Assembly (NCBI GenBank): GCA_030063045.1
Contig: JAQSEB010000194.1
Coordinates: 124,001 to 188,000 of the forward strand
Direction: 5' to 3'
Source of the DNA: Pratylenchus scribneri
Taxonomy: Eukaryota; Nematoda; Chromadorea; Rhabditida; Pratylenchidae
Length of the DNA stretch: 64,000 nucleotides
Made by a program: the position numbers and the translations under genes. Below, piece after piece: positions 42,915 through 53,720 of this stretch (position 1 is the stretch's first letter; each line of letters starts with the position of its first letter). The notes below the pieces were generated by a model, which was not told the origin of the DNA, did not search any database, and worked only from the letters and a program-made list of their open reading frames with translations.

Positions 42915-43280
42915 CTACTGTAGGCGGGCATTGCTCTTTTAATCTTGCACGCCTACTGTAGGCGGGCATTGCTCTTTTATTCTTGCACGCCTACTGTAGG
43001 CGGGCATTGCTCTTTTATTATTGCATGCCTACTGTAGGCGGGCATTGCTCTTTTATTCTTGCACGCCTACTGTAGGCGGGCATTGCTCTTTTATTCTTGC
43101 ACGCCTACTGTAGGCGGGCATTGCTCTTTTATTCTTGCACGCCTACTCTAGGCGGGCATTGCTCTTTTAATCTTGCACGCCTACTGTAGGCGGGCATTGC
43201 TCTTTTATTCTTGCACGCCTACTGTAGGCGGGCATTGCTCTTTTATTCTTGCACGCCTACTGTAGGCTGGCATTCCTTTT
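42915..43280. repeat. 38-bp tandem repeat with a hairpin in each unit, about 9.5 copies
   Basis: The unit contains GCACGCCTACTGTAGGCGGG followed by CATTGCTCTTTTATTCTT. GCCTACTGTAGGC is a perfect palindrome around one central base. Copies differ at one or two positions (ATC/ATT, TGTAGG/TCTAGG). There are no unique spacers. Confidence 0.95.
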
Positions 43281-43843
43281 TTAGGATCTAATCTTGCATT
43301 TATTGGCCTTTCTATTTATTCATATTTTGGAACAACATTTTGTGTTATGGAATAAAATTTTGAGTGATTTATTAAACAAAAAAAATTTAAAAAAAAAGCA
43401 AATTGCCAAACACGCGGGCTGAGCATATTTTTGTAAAAAAGTCAAAAAGCACAATACAAAAGCAAATTCTCAAACTAGGCAAGCAAGGCATATTTTTGGT
43501 ATTTTAGGTTGCCCCATTAGTAGAGAGCGGATTTATATGCACAAAAAAATGACAAATTTCTCAAAATATGCAAAAGTATGATAAAAAAAACCATTAAAAT
43601 ATGCAATTTTTCGAATTTTATTGCATTTTGAAGGACAATTTTTGCCAAAAAATGCATTTGCAAATAAATATATGCAATTTCACAAAAATCTGCTCTCTAG
43701 TTATTAGTGTACCGGACCAGCGGGCCGGCTTAAAATGAGACACGAGAACTGACAGCGATGATTTTTTTTAGATAAATTAATGATTAATTTTTTAGAACAA
43801 AGATTTATCATAATTCTCACCAATTCTTTATAAACTATTTCAA
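43281..43843. other. Intergenic DNA
   Basis: A+T-rich, with repeated AAAAAGCAAATT-like and ATGCAAnTTT-like words. No gene or RNA is recognised. Confidence 0.5.
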
Positions 43844-44071
43844 ATGGATGAACAACAAGAGAGCAGCATTGGTTTTTGCAATAGTTGGTCTGATTTGGAG
43901 AAACGGCGAAAAGCCTTGGATCTTTTCTTGCTAAAACAATTCGAAGTAGTTGGCGGTGTTCCGCAAAAGGTTTCACACTTTTTTCGGCTCAATTGCAGTT
44001 TAGCCGACCTTCCAGAATTTAAGCGACCTTTCACCGTTTATGAAACGTTTCGGCAACCTTTCAAAGTTTAA
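43844..44071 (+). CDS. Small unknown ORF (75 aa)
   Basis: It starts at an ATG with MDEQQESSIGFCNSW and ends with ...TVYETFRQPFKV. The composition is protein-like, with a helical stretch SDLEKRRKALDLFLLKQF. No domain or neighbour supports it. It could be a 5' exon of the zinc-finger gene that follows, or chance. Confidence 0.25.
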   Translation: MDEQQESSIGFCNSWSDLEKRRKALDLFLLKQFEVVGGVPQKVSHFFRLNCSLADLPEFKRPFTVYETFRQPFKV

Positions 44072-44576
44072 TTAAAATTAATCAAAAATAGAAACAATTT
44101 ATTACATAAAATGCCCATCCGGTCCTGAAGCCGTAATAACCCTAACATAATGAAGCCTAACCTAGCCTACCTAAACCCATCCTCCAATCACTGTAGGCTA
44201 GCTATAGCCTAAATTTTTCCTAATTTGATATTTCATAAAATAACCAACAAATTTGACTAAAACTAAAAATTTAAGGTTCGGAGTAAAGGTTTTATGTTAG
44301 ACAAGGCTAGGTTTAAAAGAGCTCGAATGCAGGCGAAAGAAATATCGTCCCCATCAAAACATTGTTTTGTTTGTGACTGGTTTTAGCATTGATTAGCTTC
44401 GCCTAAAATTATTAAAGGTCGCTTAAACTGTGAAAGATCGCTTAAACTGCAAAAAGTATGCTAAACTGCAATTGAGCCCATTCTTCTATACTATAAACAC
44501 ATCATTTTCTAAATTAAGGTTTTCTACGAGTGTGGTACAACTCCCACGTGCCCCTACAAAATCAGTGCAATTCGAA

Positions 44577-47329
44577 ATGAATCAAGTGGAGCATTTGAAT
44601 TATTCGAGTATGGGTCACATTCTCACCCAATTAGATCAGTTGCCACCAGTGGTAAATAATCCATTTATGATTTGAACTAGACCTCGGAAAAATGGTTCGC
44701 TTGGCTCACCAGTCACCACCCATGGATCACCCTTTCAAAAATTGAACCATTTTAGAAAAACATGTGTAATTCGTAAAAGACTGAAGCGATTTTGATAGTT
44801 TTGGTATCATTATAGAGAGAAAACTCTTACTATCAAATGATACTGATTTTATTTAAATTTGTGGCCGGCCAAAAAAATGAATTTGCTAAAAAAAAGGCCA
44901 TTTCCCGTGGTTTTTTAGGCACAAACACAACTCCAACAATTCTGAACCAATTCAAATAAAATGAGTGTATTTCGATAGCCAAGAGTGTTCTCTTTAAAAA
45001 TGATATAAAAAATATTAAATTCATTTTAGTCTTTTACGAGTTACACACCTTTTTCTAAAATGGTCGATTTTTGAAGGGGTGAGCCAAGCGAACCAAGAAC
45101 CATTTTCCAGGGTCTAATTTGAACCCATAAAATTATTAAATTTTTTATTAGCATTTCTTGTGGATCTGGCAATAGAATCATCAACATCATATAGCAAAAA
45201 CAATGATGCCAAAAGTCCACTCATATCTTCCAGCAGTAATGTCGACACTGCTTCACCCAAACAAATTGGCATAAATCCGAATATTACATCACCGACAACT
45301 TCCGAAAGTAAAAAAAATTAAGGGTGAATCCCAACTTTGTCACCGTTTGTAAAAAGAACAACTCATCAAGGACTTAAGCAATTTTAATGTTTTTAGTATC
45401 AAATTAAAGAGCAGGGGCTCTTGGCTATCCAAAGCTAATAATTTTATTTAAATTGGTTCAGAAATGATAGAGTTGTGCTCAAAATACCACCGATAATTCC
45501 TAGTAAAAGTCATTTTAAATGATTTTTGAGCACAGCTTTGGAACCAATTTAAATAAAATTATTATAATTTGATATACTAAAGCCATAATTAGTTCAGTTC
45601 TTGATGAGTTATTACAAATGGCGACAAGTTTGGCTGTTCCCAATAAAATTAAATCATACTTTAAAAAACATCAATTATTAGCAGTGATGCAATTCGATGA
45701 TGAGGCTGAACAAAATCAACATTCAACAAATGTACAAAGAAAGAACCAGTCAAGACCTCAGCAGAAAAGATCAATCAAAGCGAAAAATAGCAGTCCAATG
45801 GCTAAGAAATGGGCCAATAAAATAGCGAAGAAATATAAAGAAGAAACAGACTCAGATGAAGAAGATAATGATTCCGATGGAATGGATAACGAAGAATGTA
45901 ATTTACACAAATTTTATTATAAATTTTGCATCTAATATTGGAAATTAGCTAATTCCACCAGAATTAGCTAGGCGCCTGGCCTAGCTAATTTTGGAAATCT
46001 CGGCTTTTAGATTTCGTATTGACTCGAGAACAGGCTCATTCAACCCAGCATGGTTGATTTATTATATGAAATTTTAATTTCAGACTGTTCTGAGCTTGGT
46101 AATACTTTCCGTTAGATTCCTATCCCGTCTCTGGCGAAATAATCTACCTAACCCTTGCCGTATCCTAAGCCCCCTAAATCGGTCTGAAATTGAAATTTCA
46201 TAAGATAAAGACCATGCCGAATCGAACGAGGTTACTCTCGAGTCTGTAAGACACCTAGAATCCGAGATTTCCAAAATTGCTCGGCTATAGGGCCAGGGCT
46301 ATTCCGGAATCAGCCAATTTCCCATAGTATATATGAGATAATACTTATTTTAAGCTGCAGCTCCAAGCACTAATTCCAAAAATGTTACACAACGCAAATT
46401 GCCACCGAGGAATGCAAAACTGATAACTCAATTAATTCAACAAAATTCACCATCAAAGCGAATAACACGACAAAATAATGCGCGGGGAACATCGACGACG
46501 CCAATTGAGAGTAATCATAATCATCCTATTAGTAATAATGGTTCTGGAAAGGTAAAAAGGCATTCAATTTACAATAAATATTAGCATTTTTTTGACAGTC
46601 CATAAACTATGAATTGGCAAGTCTGATGCGATGGGAGAATGAGAATTCGACGCCTACTACATCTAGAAATCAAAGTAAATTAAATCACAAATATTGCAAT
46701 AAAAATTTTTTTAAGATTCGTCTTCAACAAAAAATCTCTTCCGAAGTAAGGAAGTAAAAAAGAATATTCCCAATCCGAGAAAGGCATCGCCCTCCTCTTC
46801 ATCCAACATCAGCACTACATCAATTTCCAATTATTCGTCATCATCAACATTGCAGCTGCAGAATACTTCAAAAAATCCAATTAATTCAAAATCAAAACCA
46901 AATGACAACTCAGCAGGGCCTTCTCATAAAAAGCAATCAATTTCAGGATCAAATAAACAAAATGTAAAAACGAAAATAAATAATAAGATTATTATAAACA
47001 TTTTCTTTTAAAAGAAGGATAAAATTGTGTACAAGCCACAAAAATCGAGGCGGATTCGAACAGAAGATGGAATAATTTGGAAATGGTTGGCCACAATTTG
47101 TGGAGATGCCAATTTGCTGAAATTTCGACAAACTAGACAAATGTCCATTTCGTCAAGATTGCGCTGGAATTGTAAATTGAATGCAAAATGCGATTATGAG
47201 TAAATTAAGAATTAATAAAAGAGAATTAATTAATATTTCTTTAGAATGTTGGTCAAAAAGGAGGAAGGCGACGAGGATCCAACAATTTATCAAATTTACG
47301 TTTTTGGAGAACACAATCACCAAAATTGA
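44577..47329 (+). CDS. Ser/Asn-rich protein with C-terminal FLYWCH/WRKY-like zinc finger
   Basis: I read a series of exons near 44577-44650, 45151-45310, 45640-45899, 46364-46551, 46600-46674, 46716-46962, 47017-47200 and 47246-47329. The 5' end and the first junctions are uncertain. The middle is low-complexity (Ser, Asn, Lys, Thr) and has a K-rich region (KKWANKIAKKYKEE) before an acidic one. The last two exons form a zinc-finger-like module: WKWLATICGD, then RLRWNCKLNAKCDYE, then YQIYVFGEHNHQN. The C-x5-C...HxH spacing resembles FLYWCH/WRKY-GCM1 fingers, which bind DNA. The first three introns are each occupied by a foldback MITE. A nuclear DNA-binding role is likely but unproven. Confidence 0.5.
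44681..45113. mobile_element. Foldback MITE
   Basis: The left end GAAAAATGGTTCGCTTGGCTCACC is mirrored by GGTGAGCCAAGCGAACCAAG...GGGTC on the right. The arms are about 150 bp and imperfect. It lies in the first intron of the zinc-finger gene. Confidence 0.75.
45331..45641. mobile_element. Foldback MITE
   Basis: The left arm CCAACTTTGTCACCGTTTGT and the right arm ACAAATGGCGACAAGTTTGG are inverted, and pairing continues through TCATCAAG and AATTTTATTTAAATTGGTTC. The ATG at 45618, which opens a plus-strand frame, is part of this repeat. Confidence 0.75.
45935..46325. mobile_element. Foldback MITE (GCCGAGATTTCC family)
   Basis: The arms begin TTGGAAATTAGCTAATTCC and carry GACTCGAGAACAGGCTCATTC, with inverse copies ending AATCAGCCAATTTCCCA. 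The family is shared with 6.1, 7.8 and 38.6 kb. Confidence 0.8.
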
Positions 47330-47761
47330 TGATCCGAAAAACATATAATGAGAAGATGCGAGATAAAAATCTGATATTTCCTATGAAATTTGCTTAATAT
47401 TGCCCTTTACTTTTTCTTTTACGTGCGGCTTTTTCTTATTTAATTAGGCTGGATTTAGCCTCTAATTTTGCTCCAATTGAAATTGCGACCACATTTTTTA
47501 AAAAAGATAGGTCATTTTGCTTCTTTGTCAATTTTGCACATTTTTCGGCTTCCATAACTATTATTATTAGATTGAATAAATTCCCATAATTTGTATTAGA
47601 CTATTTTAAAAGGAAAGATAAGGCTTTATTTATTTATTTAAAGGCACCATAAAATAAAACGAACAACAAATTAATAAATAAATTGATGATTGAAATTAAA
47701 AAGAAGAGATCAGGAATATGTTTGCATAAATGTATTCCTTGGATTTTCTCGATTATTCCGT
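47330..47761. other. Convergent 3' region
   Basis: Holds the 3' ends of the zinc-finger gene (plus) and of MATH-BTB C (minus), including the conserved AAAGGCACCATAAAAT stretch near 47641. No gene is seen. Confidence 0.5.
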
Positions 47762-50615
47762 TTATTTTTCTCCCAAAATATATTTCTTCATTTTCTTGAA
47801 TTGATCGGACACCGGCTGATTTAACTTGATTGCATTATCTATTGCCCTCAGAGATTTGCGCATTTCTTCTTTCTTTCCGCTCAATATGGCCTGCAATCGT
47901 TCTTGGGTGTTTTTGGAAATGCGAGAATAAAAGTCGGCGATTTTTGAAAAATTATCCATCAATTCCTCGACAGTCAATTCATTCAGGCAATGTTCCTTTA
48001 AATAAATCAATGTTAGAATCAATATTGTGCACTTTGCCCTAAACAATAATTATGTGTTATGATGATCTAATATACTAAAAAAAATATTGTTTTTCCTAAT
48101 ATTTTATTTTTTTTCTCTAAACATTTTGTTTTTCAAAACATTTTAATGTTTTTATTTCTCAAAAAATTTTAATGTTTTCTCCAAACATTTTTTTTTTTGT
48201 TTCCCAAACATTTTTATGTTTTTGTTTCCCAAACATTTTAAATTTCTCCAAACATTTTAATGTTTTTGTTTCCCAAACATTTTTATGTTTTTGTTTTCCC
48301 AAACATTTTAAATTTCTCCAAACATTTTAATGTTTTTGTTTCCCAAACATTTTTATGTTTTTGTTTCCCAAACATTTTTATGTTTTTGTTTTTCCAAACA
48401 TTTTTATGTTTTTGTTTCTCCAAACATTTTAATGTTTTTATTCCTCCAAACATTTTAATGTTTTTGTTTCCCAAACATTTTAATGTTTTTGTTTCTCCAA
48501 ACATTTTAAATTTCTCCAAACATTTTAATGTTTTTGTTTCTCCAAACATTTTAAATTTCTCCAAACATTTTAATGTTTTTGTTTCCCAAACATTTAAATG
48601 TTTTTATTCCTCCAAACATTTTAATGTTTTTGTTTCTCCAAACATTTTAAATTTCTCCAAACATTTTAATGTTTTTGTTTCCCAAACATTTTAATGTTTT
48701 TATTCCTCCAAACATTTTAATGTTTTTGTTTCTCCAAACATTTTAAATTTCTCCAAACATTTTAATGTTTTTGTTTCCCAAACATTCTAATGTTTTTATT
48801 CCTCCAAACATTTTAATGTTTTTGTTTCCCAAACATTTTAATGTTTTTGTTTCTCCAAACATTTTAATGTTTTTTTTCTCCAAACATTTTAATGTTTTTG
48901 TTCCTCCAAACATTTTAATGTTTTTGTTTCCCAAACATTTTAATGTTTTTATTCCTCCAAACATTTTAATGTTTTTGTTTCCCAAACATTTTAATGTTTT
49001 TATTCCTCCAAACATTTTAATGTTTTTGTTTCTCCAAACATTTTAAATTTCTCCAAACATTTTAATGTTTTTGTTTCCCAAACATTTTAATGTTTTTATT
49101 CCTCCAAACATTTTAATGTTTTTGTTTCCCAAACATTTTAATGTTTTTGTTTCTCCAAACATTTTAAATTTCTCCAAACATTTACTGCTGACCTTCAGAA
49201 TTCAGATTATTGAGCGAATATTGTTCGGCCAATTCGATCAGAGCCATGTTATCGCAATGGATTAAATGCATTAAATACTTTTCGCAATAATCCACCAAAA
49301 AGGTCATACCATATTTGATTGCTAATTTCAGAACTTTGATGGATAAATCGTAGGCTGAATGAAATAAAATATTCCATACTCCACTTATTTTTGGCTTACA
49401 ATTTCCATCCTGCAGAAAATTGGACTCGTGAACCATTGGACCCATGGTCATTGCCGAATAAATCATGTAATTGAATGCTTTCACATCAAAATCTTCGGTC
49501 TCAACAATTTCAAAATAATTTTGTGCCTTTTTATTGTCGCTCCAATCCCCAAAAAATAAATTCCGAAAATAGGTGGAAAAAGTGGCCAACAACTTTAGGA
49601 GGAAATTTGGATTAAAATTGCAAAATCATTATATTTAAGATTACCTCTTTATTGATAAAAAATGTTTCAGTTCGATTTTCGTCAATTTTTATTGCCAGGG
49701 TGGTGTCCAAAGGGGGAAAGCTAAAATTTGAATTTTTAGAGACAAATAAAATTTAAATTACTCACTTTTTCTCGACAAGTGAAATCTTGATATCCAATTC
49801 AATTGCGAGTGGTTCGTCATCATCAAATTCGATTGTGTTCAAGTACCAGTTCCAATCACAAGTGTTAAATGCATAGAAAGGGCCAAAGGAATGAGTCTCC
49901 TTGCAATCCGGATGGTCTTGTCGCATGCATACCGAGAAATGTACTTTGCACAGCCAAAGTGTGTCCTTCACATCCTCATTGCAATAAATGAACATATTCA
50001 AATCGAGACAGTCATAAAGAACTTTCATTCGCCTGTATAAATTTGAATAATTTTGGCAATCATAGGTTTCCTTTTCAAATGGTTTTTTGCAAATCTCAAA
50101 TCAATAAATACATTGGAAAAATAATTTTATTTAAAAAATAGAGCCACTTATTTTTTATTTTGGTAAATAACAAAATTGTGCCGATTTATATGGCATTATT
50201 TTTAGACCGAGACCGAGATAACCCAGAAAAACGAGATCCCGGAATATCTCGATTTTTAGAAAAATGAATGAAACGAGACAGAGTTCGATATTTCGATATA
50301 TTTCCCGAGATTTTCCCTTACAAAATTGCTAAAAAAAATTGTCCGAGTTGATATTTCGGGAAAATCACGGGCGAATATCATGGCGAGATCTCGTCTCGGG
50401 CTGCACACTAATTATTTTAATTATATATTTGCAAAATAAATAAATAACCAAGAAAGTCCGCCAATTTCATTGATGGTTGAAGTCAACGACTTCGAATTTC
50501 CATCCGCATCATTCAATTCGCTCAAACTGGTTTTGATGCTAATCTTTCCGGAAGCAATGGCATCATTGGAAACTTTGATTACGTTGTCATTATCATTATT
50601 GTTGTTCTGGACCAT
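47762..50615 (-). CDS. MATH-BTB protein C
   Basis: The start is ATG 50615. The N-terminal exon ends with EIGGLSW (about 50450). The MATH exon (about 50030-49765) has YCNEDVKDTLWLCKVHFSV, FGPFYAFNTCDWN and AIELDIKISLVEK. A linker exon (about 49722-49650) has FPPLDTTLAIKIDENRT. The BTB exon (about 49592-49400) has LATFSTYFRNLFFGDWSDN and FEIVETEDFDVKAF. The back end has AIKYGMTFLVDYCEKYLMH, and the tail LKEHCLNELTVEELM and NTQERLQAILSGKK ends at 47762. A 1-kb minisatellite fills one late intron. The uninterrupted BTB exon start (TTGTTGGCCAC on the coding strand) marks the Polinton target in paralogue A. Predicted CUL3 substrate adaptor. Confidence 0.8.
48120..49188. repeat. 26-bp palindromic minisatellite, about 40 copies
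   Basis: The unit AAACATTTTAATGTTTTTGTTTCTCC varies in its last bases (CCC, CTCC, ATTCCTCC) and is sometimes shortened to AAACATTTTAAATTTCTCC. Each full unit contains the palindrome AAACATTTTAATGTTT. It lies in an intron of MATH-BTB C and creates artificial open frames on both strands. Confidence 0.95.
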
Positions 50616-51443
50616 TTTCCAATTTGTTTGATTGAAGTTTCTTTAATTAATTCGCTTTTTGCTTAAATTAAATTGATCATCAAATGAAATTTTTAGAATC
50701 AAAAAGGAATGGAGAAAGAAAAATTTAAATTATCATAATGCATTTCGCTTAATTTAATACTAATACATGTGCGCACAAATATGGCTTTCCAACTTATAAA
50801 TTATAAGGCTTTTAATTAATCTAGTGGACTGATCGGGATGATTGATAGCTCATTTGAAAGAGCATGAAAATTCGGCAAAAAACTGCATATATTTTAAAAT
50901 TTTGTTAATGTTGGGGATTTGGTAGGGGTGATTCATTAAGAAAATAAAAATTTCAAAAATTAGGTATTTTCATTTTTTTGGGAGATTAGACATTTTTATT
51001 TTTAACAATTAATCGATTTGGACGCTAGCGATTAGTCAGAGATACTAAGTGAAAAGTCGACATTTTCTATTAGGAAGATGGTATAGGTTACGAATAGTGT
51101 GGAGTAAAAACCACCCTAAATCCTATCGGGAGTCGGGACCCTTCACTTTTACCCAACTTTCAATTTCTTGAAGAAAAAATAGGACCCAATTCCATATGTA
51201 CCAGTATTTCTTAAAGCAAAATGGATTGACGATCTTCGTCTTCAAATTTGCAACGCATTCCGGTCAAGCCAATGCCCTAGTTTTATTCAGACTGTTGAGG
51301 AAATGCACCCATTTGGGGAATTTTGAATTTGAATGAACCGTGAACTCATATGAATTTTCTAATTCCATTAAATCATTTAATATATTTTTTATTCAACATT
51401 TGGCAAATCCGCATATTATCCTAATTTTGCATAAATAAAACAT
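50616..51443. other. Intergenic DNA
   Basis: A+T-rich spacer upstream of MATH-BTB C and downstream of PINX1. Nothing recognisable. Confidence 0.5.
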
Positions 51444-53279
51444 TTAACAAGTAAATTTCTTCTTGCACTTCATTTTTTTCTCCATTTTTTCTTCATCGCC
51501 CATTTTGGTGCTTTCTTCAACGCCAATTTTCCTCTTTTTCAACTTTTCCGCCATTTTTTGGGCAAAATATTGATCCATGGTCATTGGTACGGTCTTGATG
51601 TGATCATCACCGGCATTGTTGATCAGCAATTTATCTTCGTCAATTGTTTGTTCGGCTTCTTCTTCGTCCACTTTGATTTTTTTGTTCTTCTAAAATAATA
51701 GAAAATATTTAAACATTAATTGGCTGCAATTTTGAAAATCTCCAAGGGTAGAATTAGCCCAAAAAAAATAAATCCAAGCAGAGCTTATTTACGGTCTTAT
51801 GGTCTTAAAATGATTTTTGGATATTTTAAATATTGATTTTGATTAGTATCAGTGAGTGGTCAGTCAGTGCAATCAATTTCAGTATTTGGATTTTTATTTC
51901 GGCCCATTACTCAACAAAGGAAGAAACCAATTTGAGAAAGCAATATAACATTGGAAAGCCCAAATATCCTCTCTCTAAAAAGTATTATCTAATTTTTTAA
52001 TAATTACTAAACAAATTTATTTTCTGTAATTTTTCCCCCCCCCCCATACCCCTAGCTTTGGGCCTGATTCTGTTTTGGCGATTTTCTAGATTATGTTCAT
52101 TCGATTGTACCAGAATGTAAATTTAAATTTAACCTTTCGTTTCTTTTTCCTCTCTGGCTTCTCCTCAACAACTTCATTTGCTGCCAATTCTAATTTCTTT
52201 TGGTCATTATTAGTTGTATTTGCATTATTGGTGACATTTGCGCATCCAAAAATGCCAGCCTTTTGTTCAGCCGTATACCCTTTCACGTCCTTGGTGCGTT
52301 TACAACGATAACTGTGGAAAATTAGTTCCAAAAATGAATTTTAAAAAATAAATTGAACCGATTTCGGGCTCCCCGGCTGGAATTTTGTGAACATTCTTCG
52401 AGGGAATTGGACGCATTTTTTGCCTTTTTCTTTGATTTTGTTTGAACTTCTTCCTCTTTGTTATTTCCTTTGTTCTTCTTTTGGTTTAATTCTGCCAGAA
52501 TTCGGGCAAAATCATCATTGTGAGCAATCCAATTTGCGTCTGCCGTATTTTTGTCTGCGCCCAAACCTACATTTAAATTTAAAGATAAATTTCCAAATCA
52601 CTTATAAACTTTTATAAAATATTTTAATGTTTTTCCTATTTCTAAATTGTGGAAAAAATGTTTTAACAAAAAAGTCGAAAAATTTATTGGTTCCGTTCAT
52701 CAAGGGTCTTTCATGTTTCCTACGAACACAAACAATTTATAGCAATTGAAAGTGTTCACTTAACAAACAATGAATAGTATTTAATTTGACATAGTTTAAT
52801 CCAAAATAAGGTTGGTATTTGGTCTCCGTTTCAAAACAACGACATTATTTCTTATTGGTTATTTGGAACTAAGCTAAATTGTTATCATTAAATTGGGTAA
52901 GAGTTTTTATCTAGGTTCTATGTTCTAGGAAAAACCACGGGACAGAACCGTTACAATTAATAATAGTTTTAGTCTAATGGAAAATTCTATTTGTGTAAAT
53001 AGGTAGTGTCTTTTTTCAGCATTTTCAATGTTTTTTTCGGTGGATTAAACTATAATAAAAATTTTCTTAATTCTGGATATCAAACCTTTTTGTGTATAAT
53101 TTGCTGTCAACTTCAAATTTTCTCGTCTCCCATTTTCCATTTTTCCCAAGCCACCGCCTCGCCAGCCCATTTTCTCCATCATACTTTTGCCAACTCGACT
53201 CTCGTCATTGCCCCATTGCAAATTTTGAGGATCAACACTGATTCGCTGCTTTCGTCTGGGTTCGGCCAGCATTGACATT
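51444..53279 (-). CDS. PINX1: PINX1 homologue (G-patch nucleolar protein, telomerase inhibitor family)
   Basis: Four exons join in frame: 53279-53086, 52566-52359, 52311-52134 and 51689-51444. It starts MSMLAEPRRKQR and DPQNLQW, like PINX1. The G-patch follows (SMMEKMGWRGGGLGKMENG), then GADKNTADANWIAHNDDFARIL, equivalent to the NWIAHQDDFNxLL signature. Exon 3 has a conserved YRCKRTKDVKGYTAEQKAGIFG block. Exon 4 has TMDQYFAQKMAEKLKKRK, equivalent to the PINX1 ThxEYFAxRM box, and a Lys-rich tail. PINX1 proteins act in the nucleolus in rRNA/snoRNA maturation with a DEAH helicase, and bind telomerase in mammals and yeast. The ATG lies six bases after a TTTTTAG acceptor, suggesting spliced-leader addition. 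Confidence 0.9.
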
Positions 53280-53720
53280 TCTTCTAAAAATGCTGACAAA
53301 ATAAAAATTTATTGAATAATTATTATCAAAAAATAAAATTTCATTGAATCTTAGTGAATTGGAAAATCAAACGTTTATTATACATTTATACATTTCATTT
53401 ATCTTTAACTCTTTATCGATTTCGATTATAAAGAGATTTAATAAATTAGAGATTTTGGATACATACACCGTTCGCGTCACAGATATTTGTGGTAGGCCGC
53501 CGCGCCGGCTGTGGCCAAAATTTTTGTTGTCCTAGCTCCTAGATTTAACCTTTTTAATATTTTTTTTTTGCCCATTTTTGGCAAATTAGAATATTTTTAT
53601 TTTTGGGTAGGGCAATTGATTGAACCGATTTGTTGTCTTTTGGAGAATAGGACTAAAATTTCGAGGAATTTTACTATAATTTTTGACGATTTTGTAATTT
53701 TTTAATTTAATTTTCAGAGA
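53280..53720. other. Divergent spacer between PINX1 and zinc-finger gene 1
   Basis: Probably contains both promoters. It is A+T-rich, with a small G+C-rich patch near 53490-53515 (GGCCGCCGCGCCGGC). No gene is seen. Confidence 0.45.

Noticed and set aside
42915..43280. Possible CRISPR-like array
   Set aside because: Units are contiguous 38-bp tandem copies without unique spacers, no cas-like genes, and the DNA is eukaryotic.
48260..49265. Long Phe-rich open frames on both strands
   Set aside because: Generated by the 26-bp intronic repeat; no biological composition.
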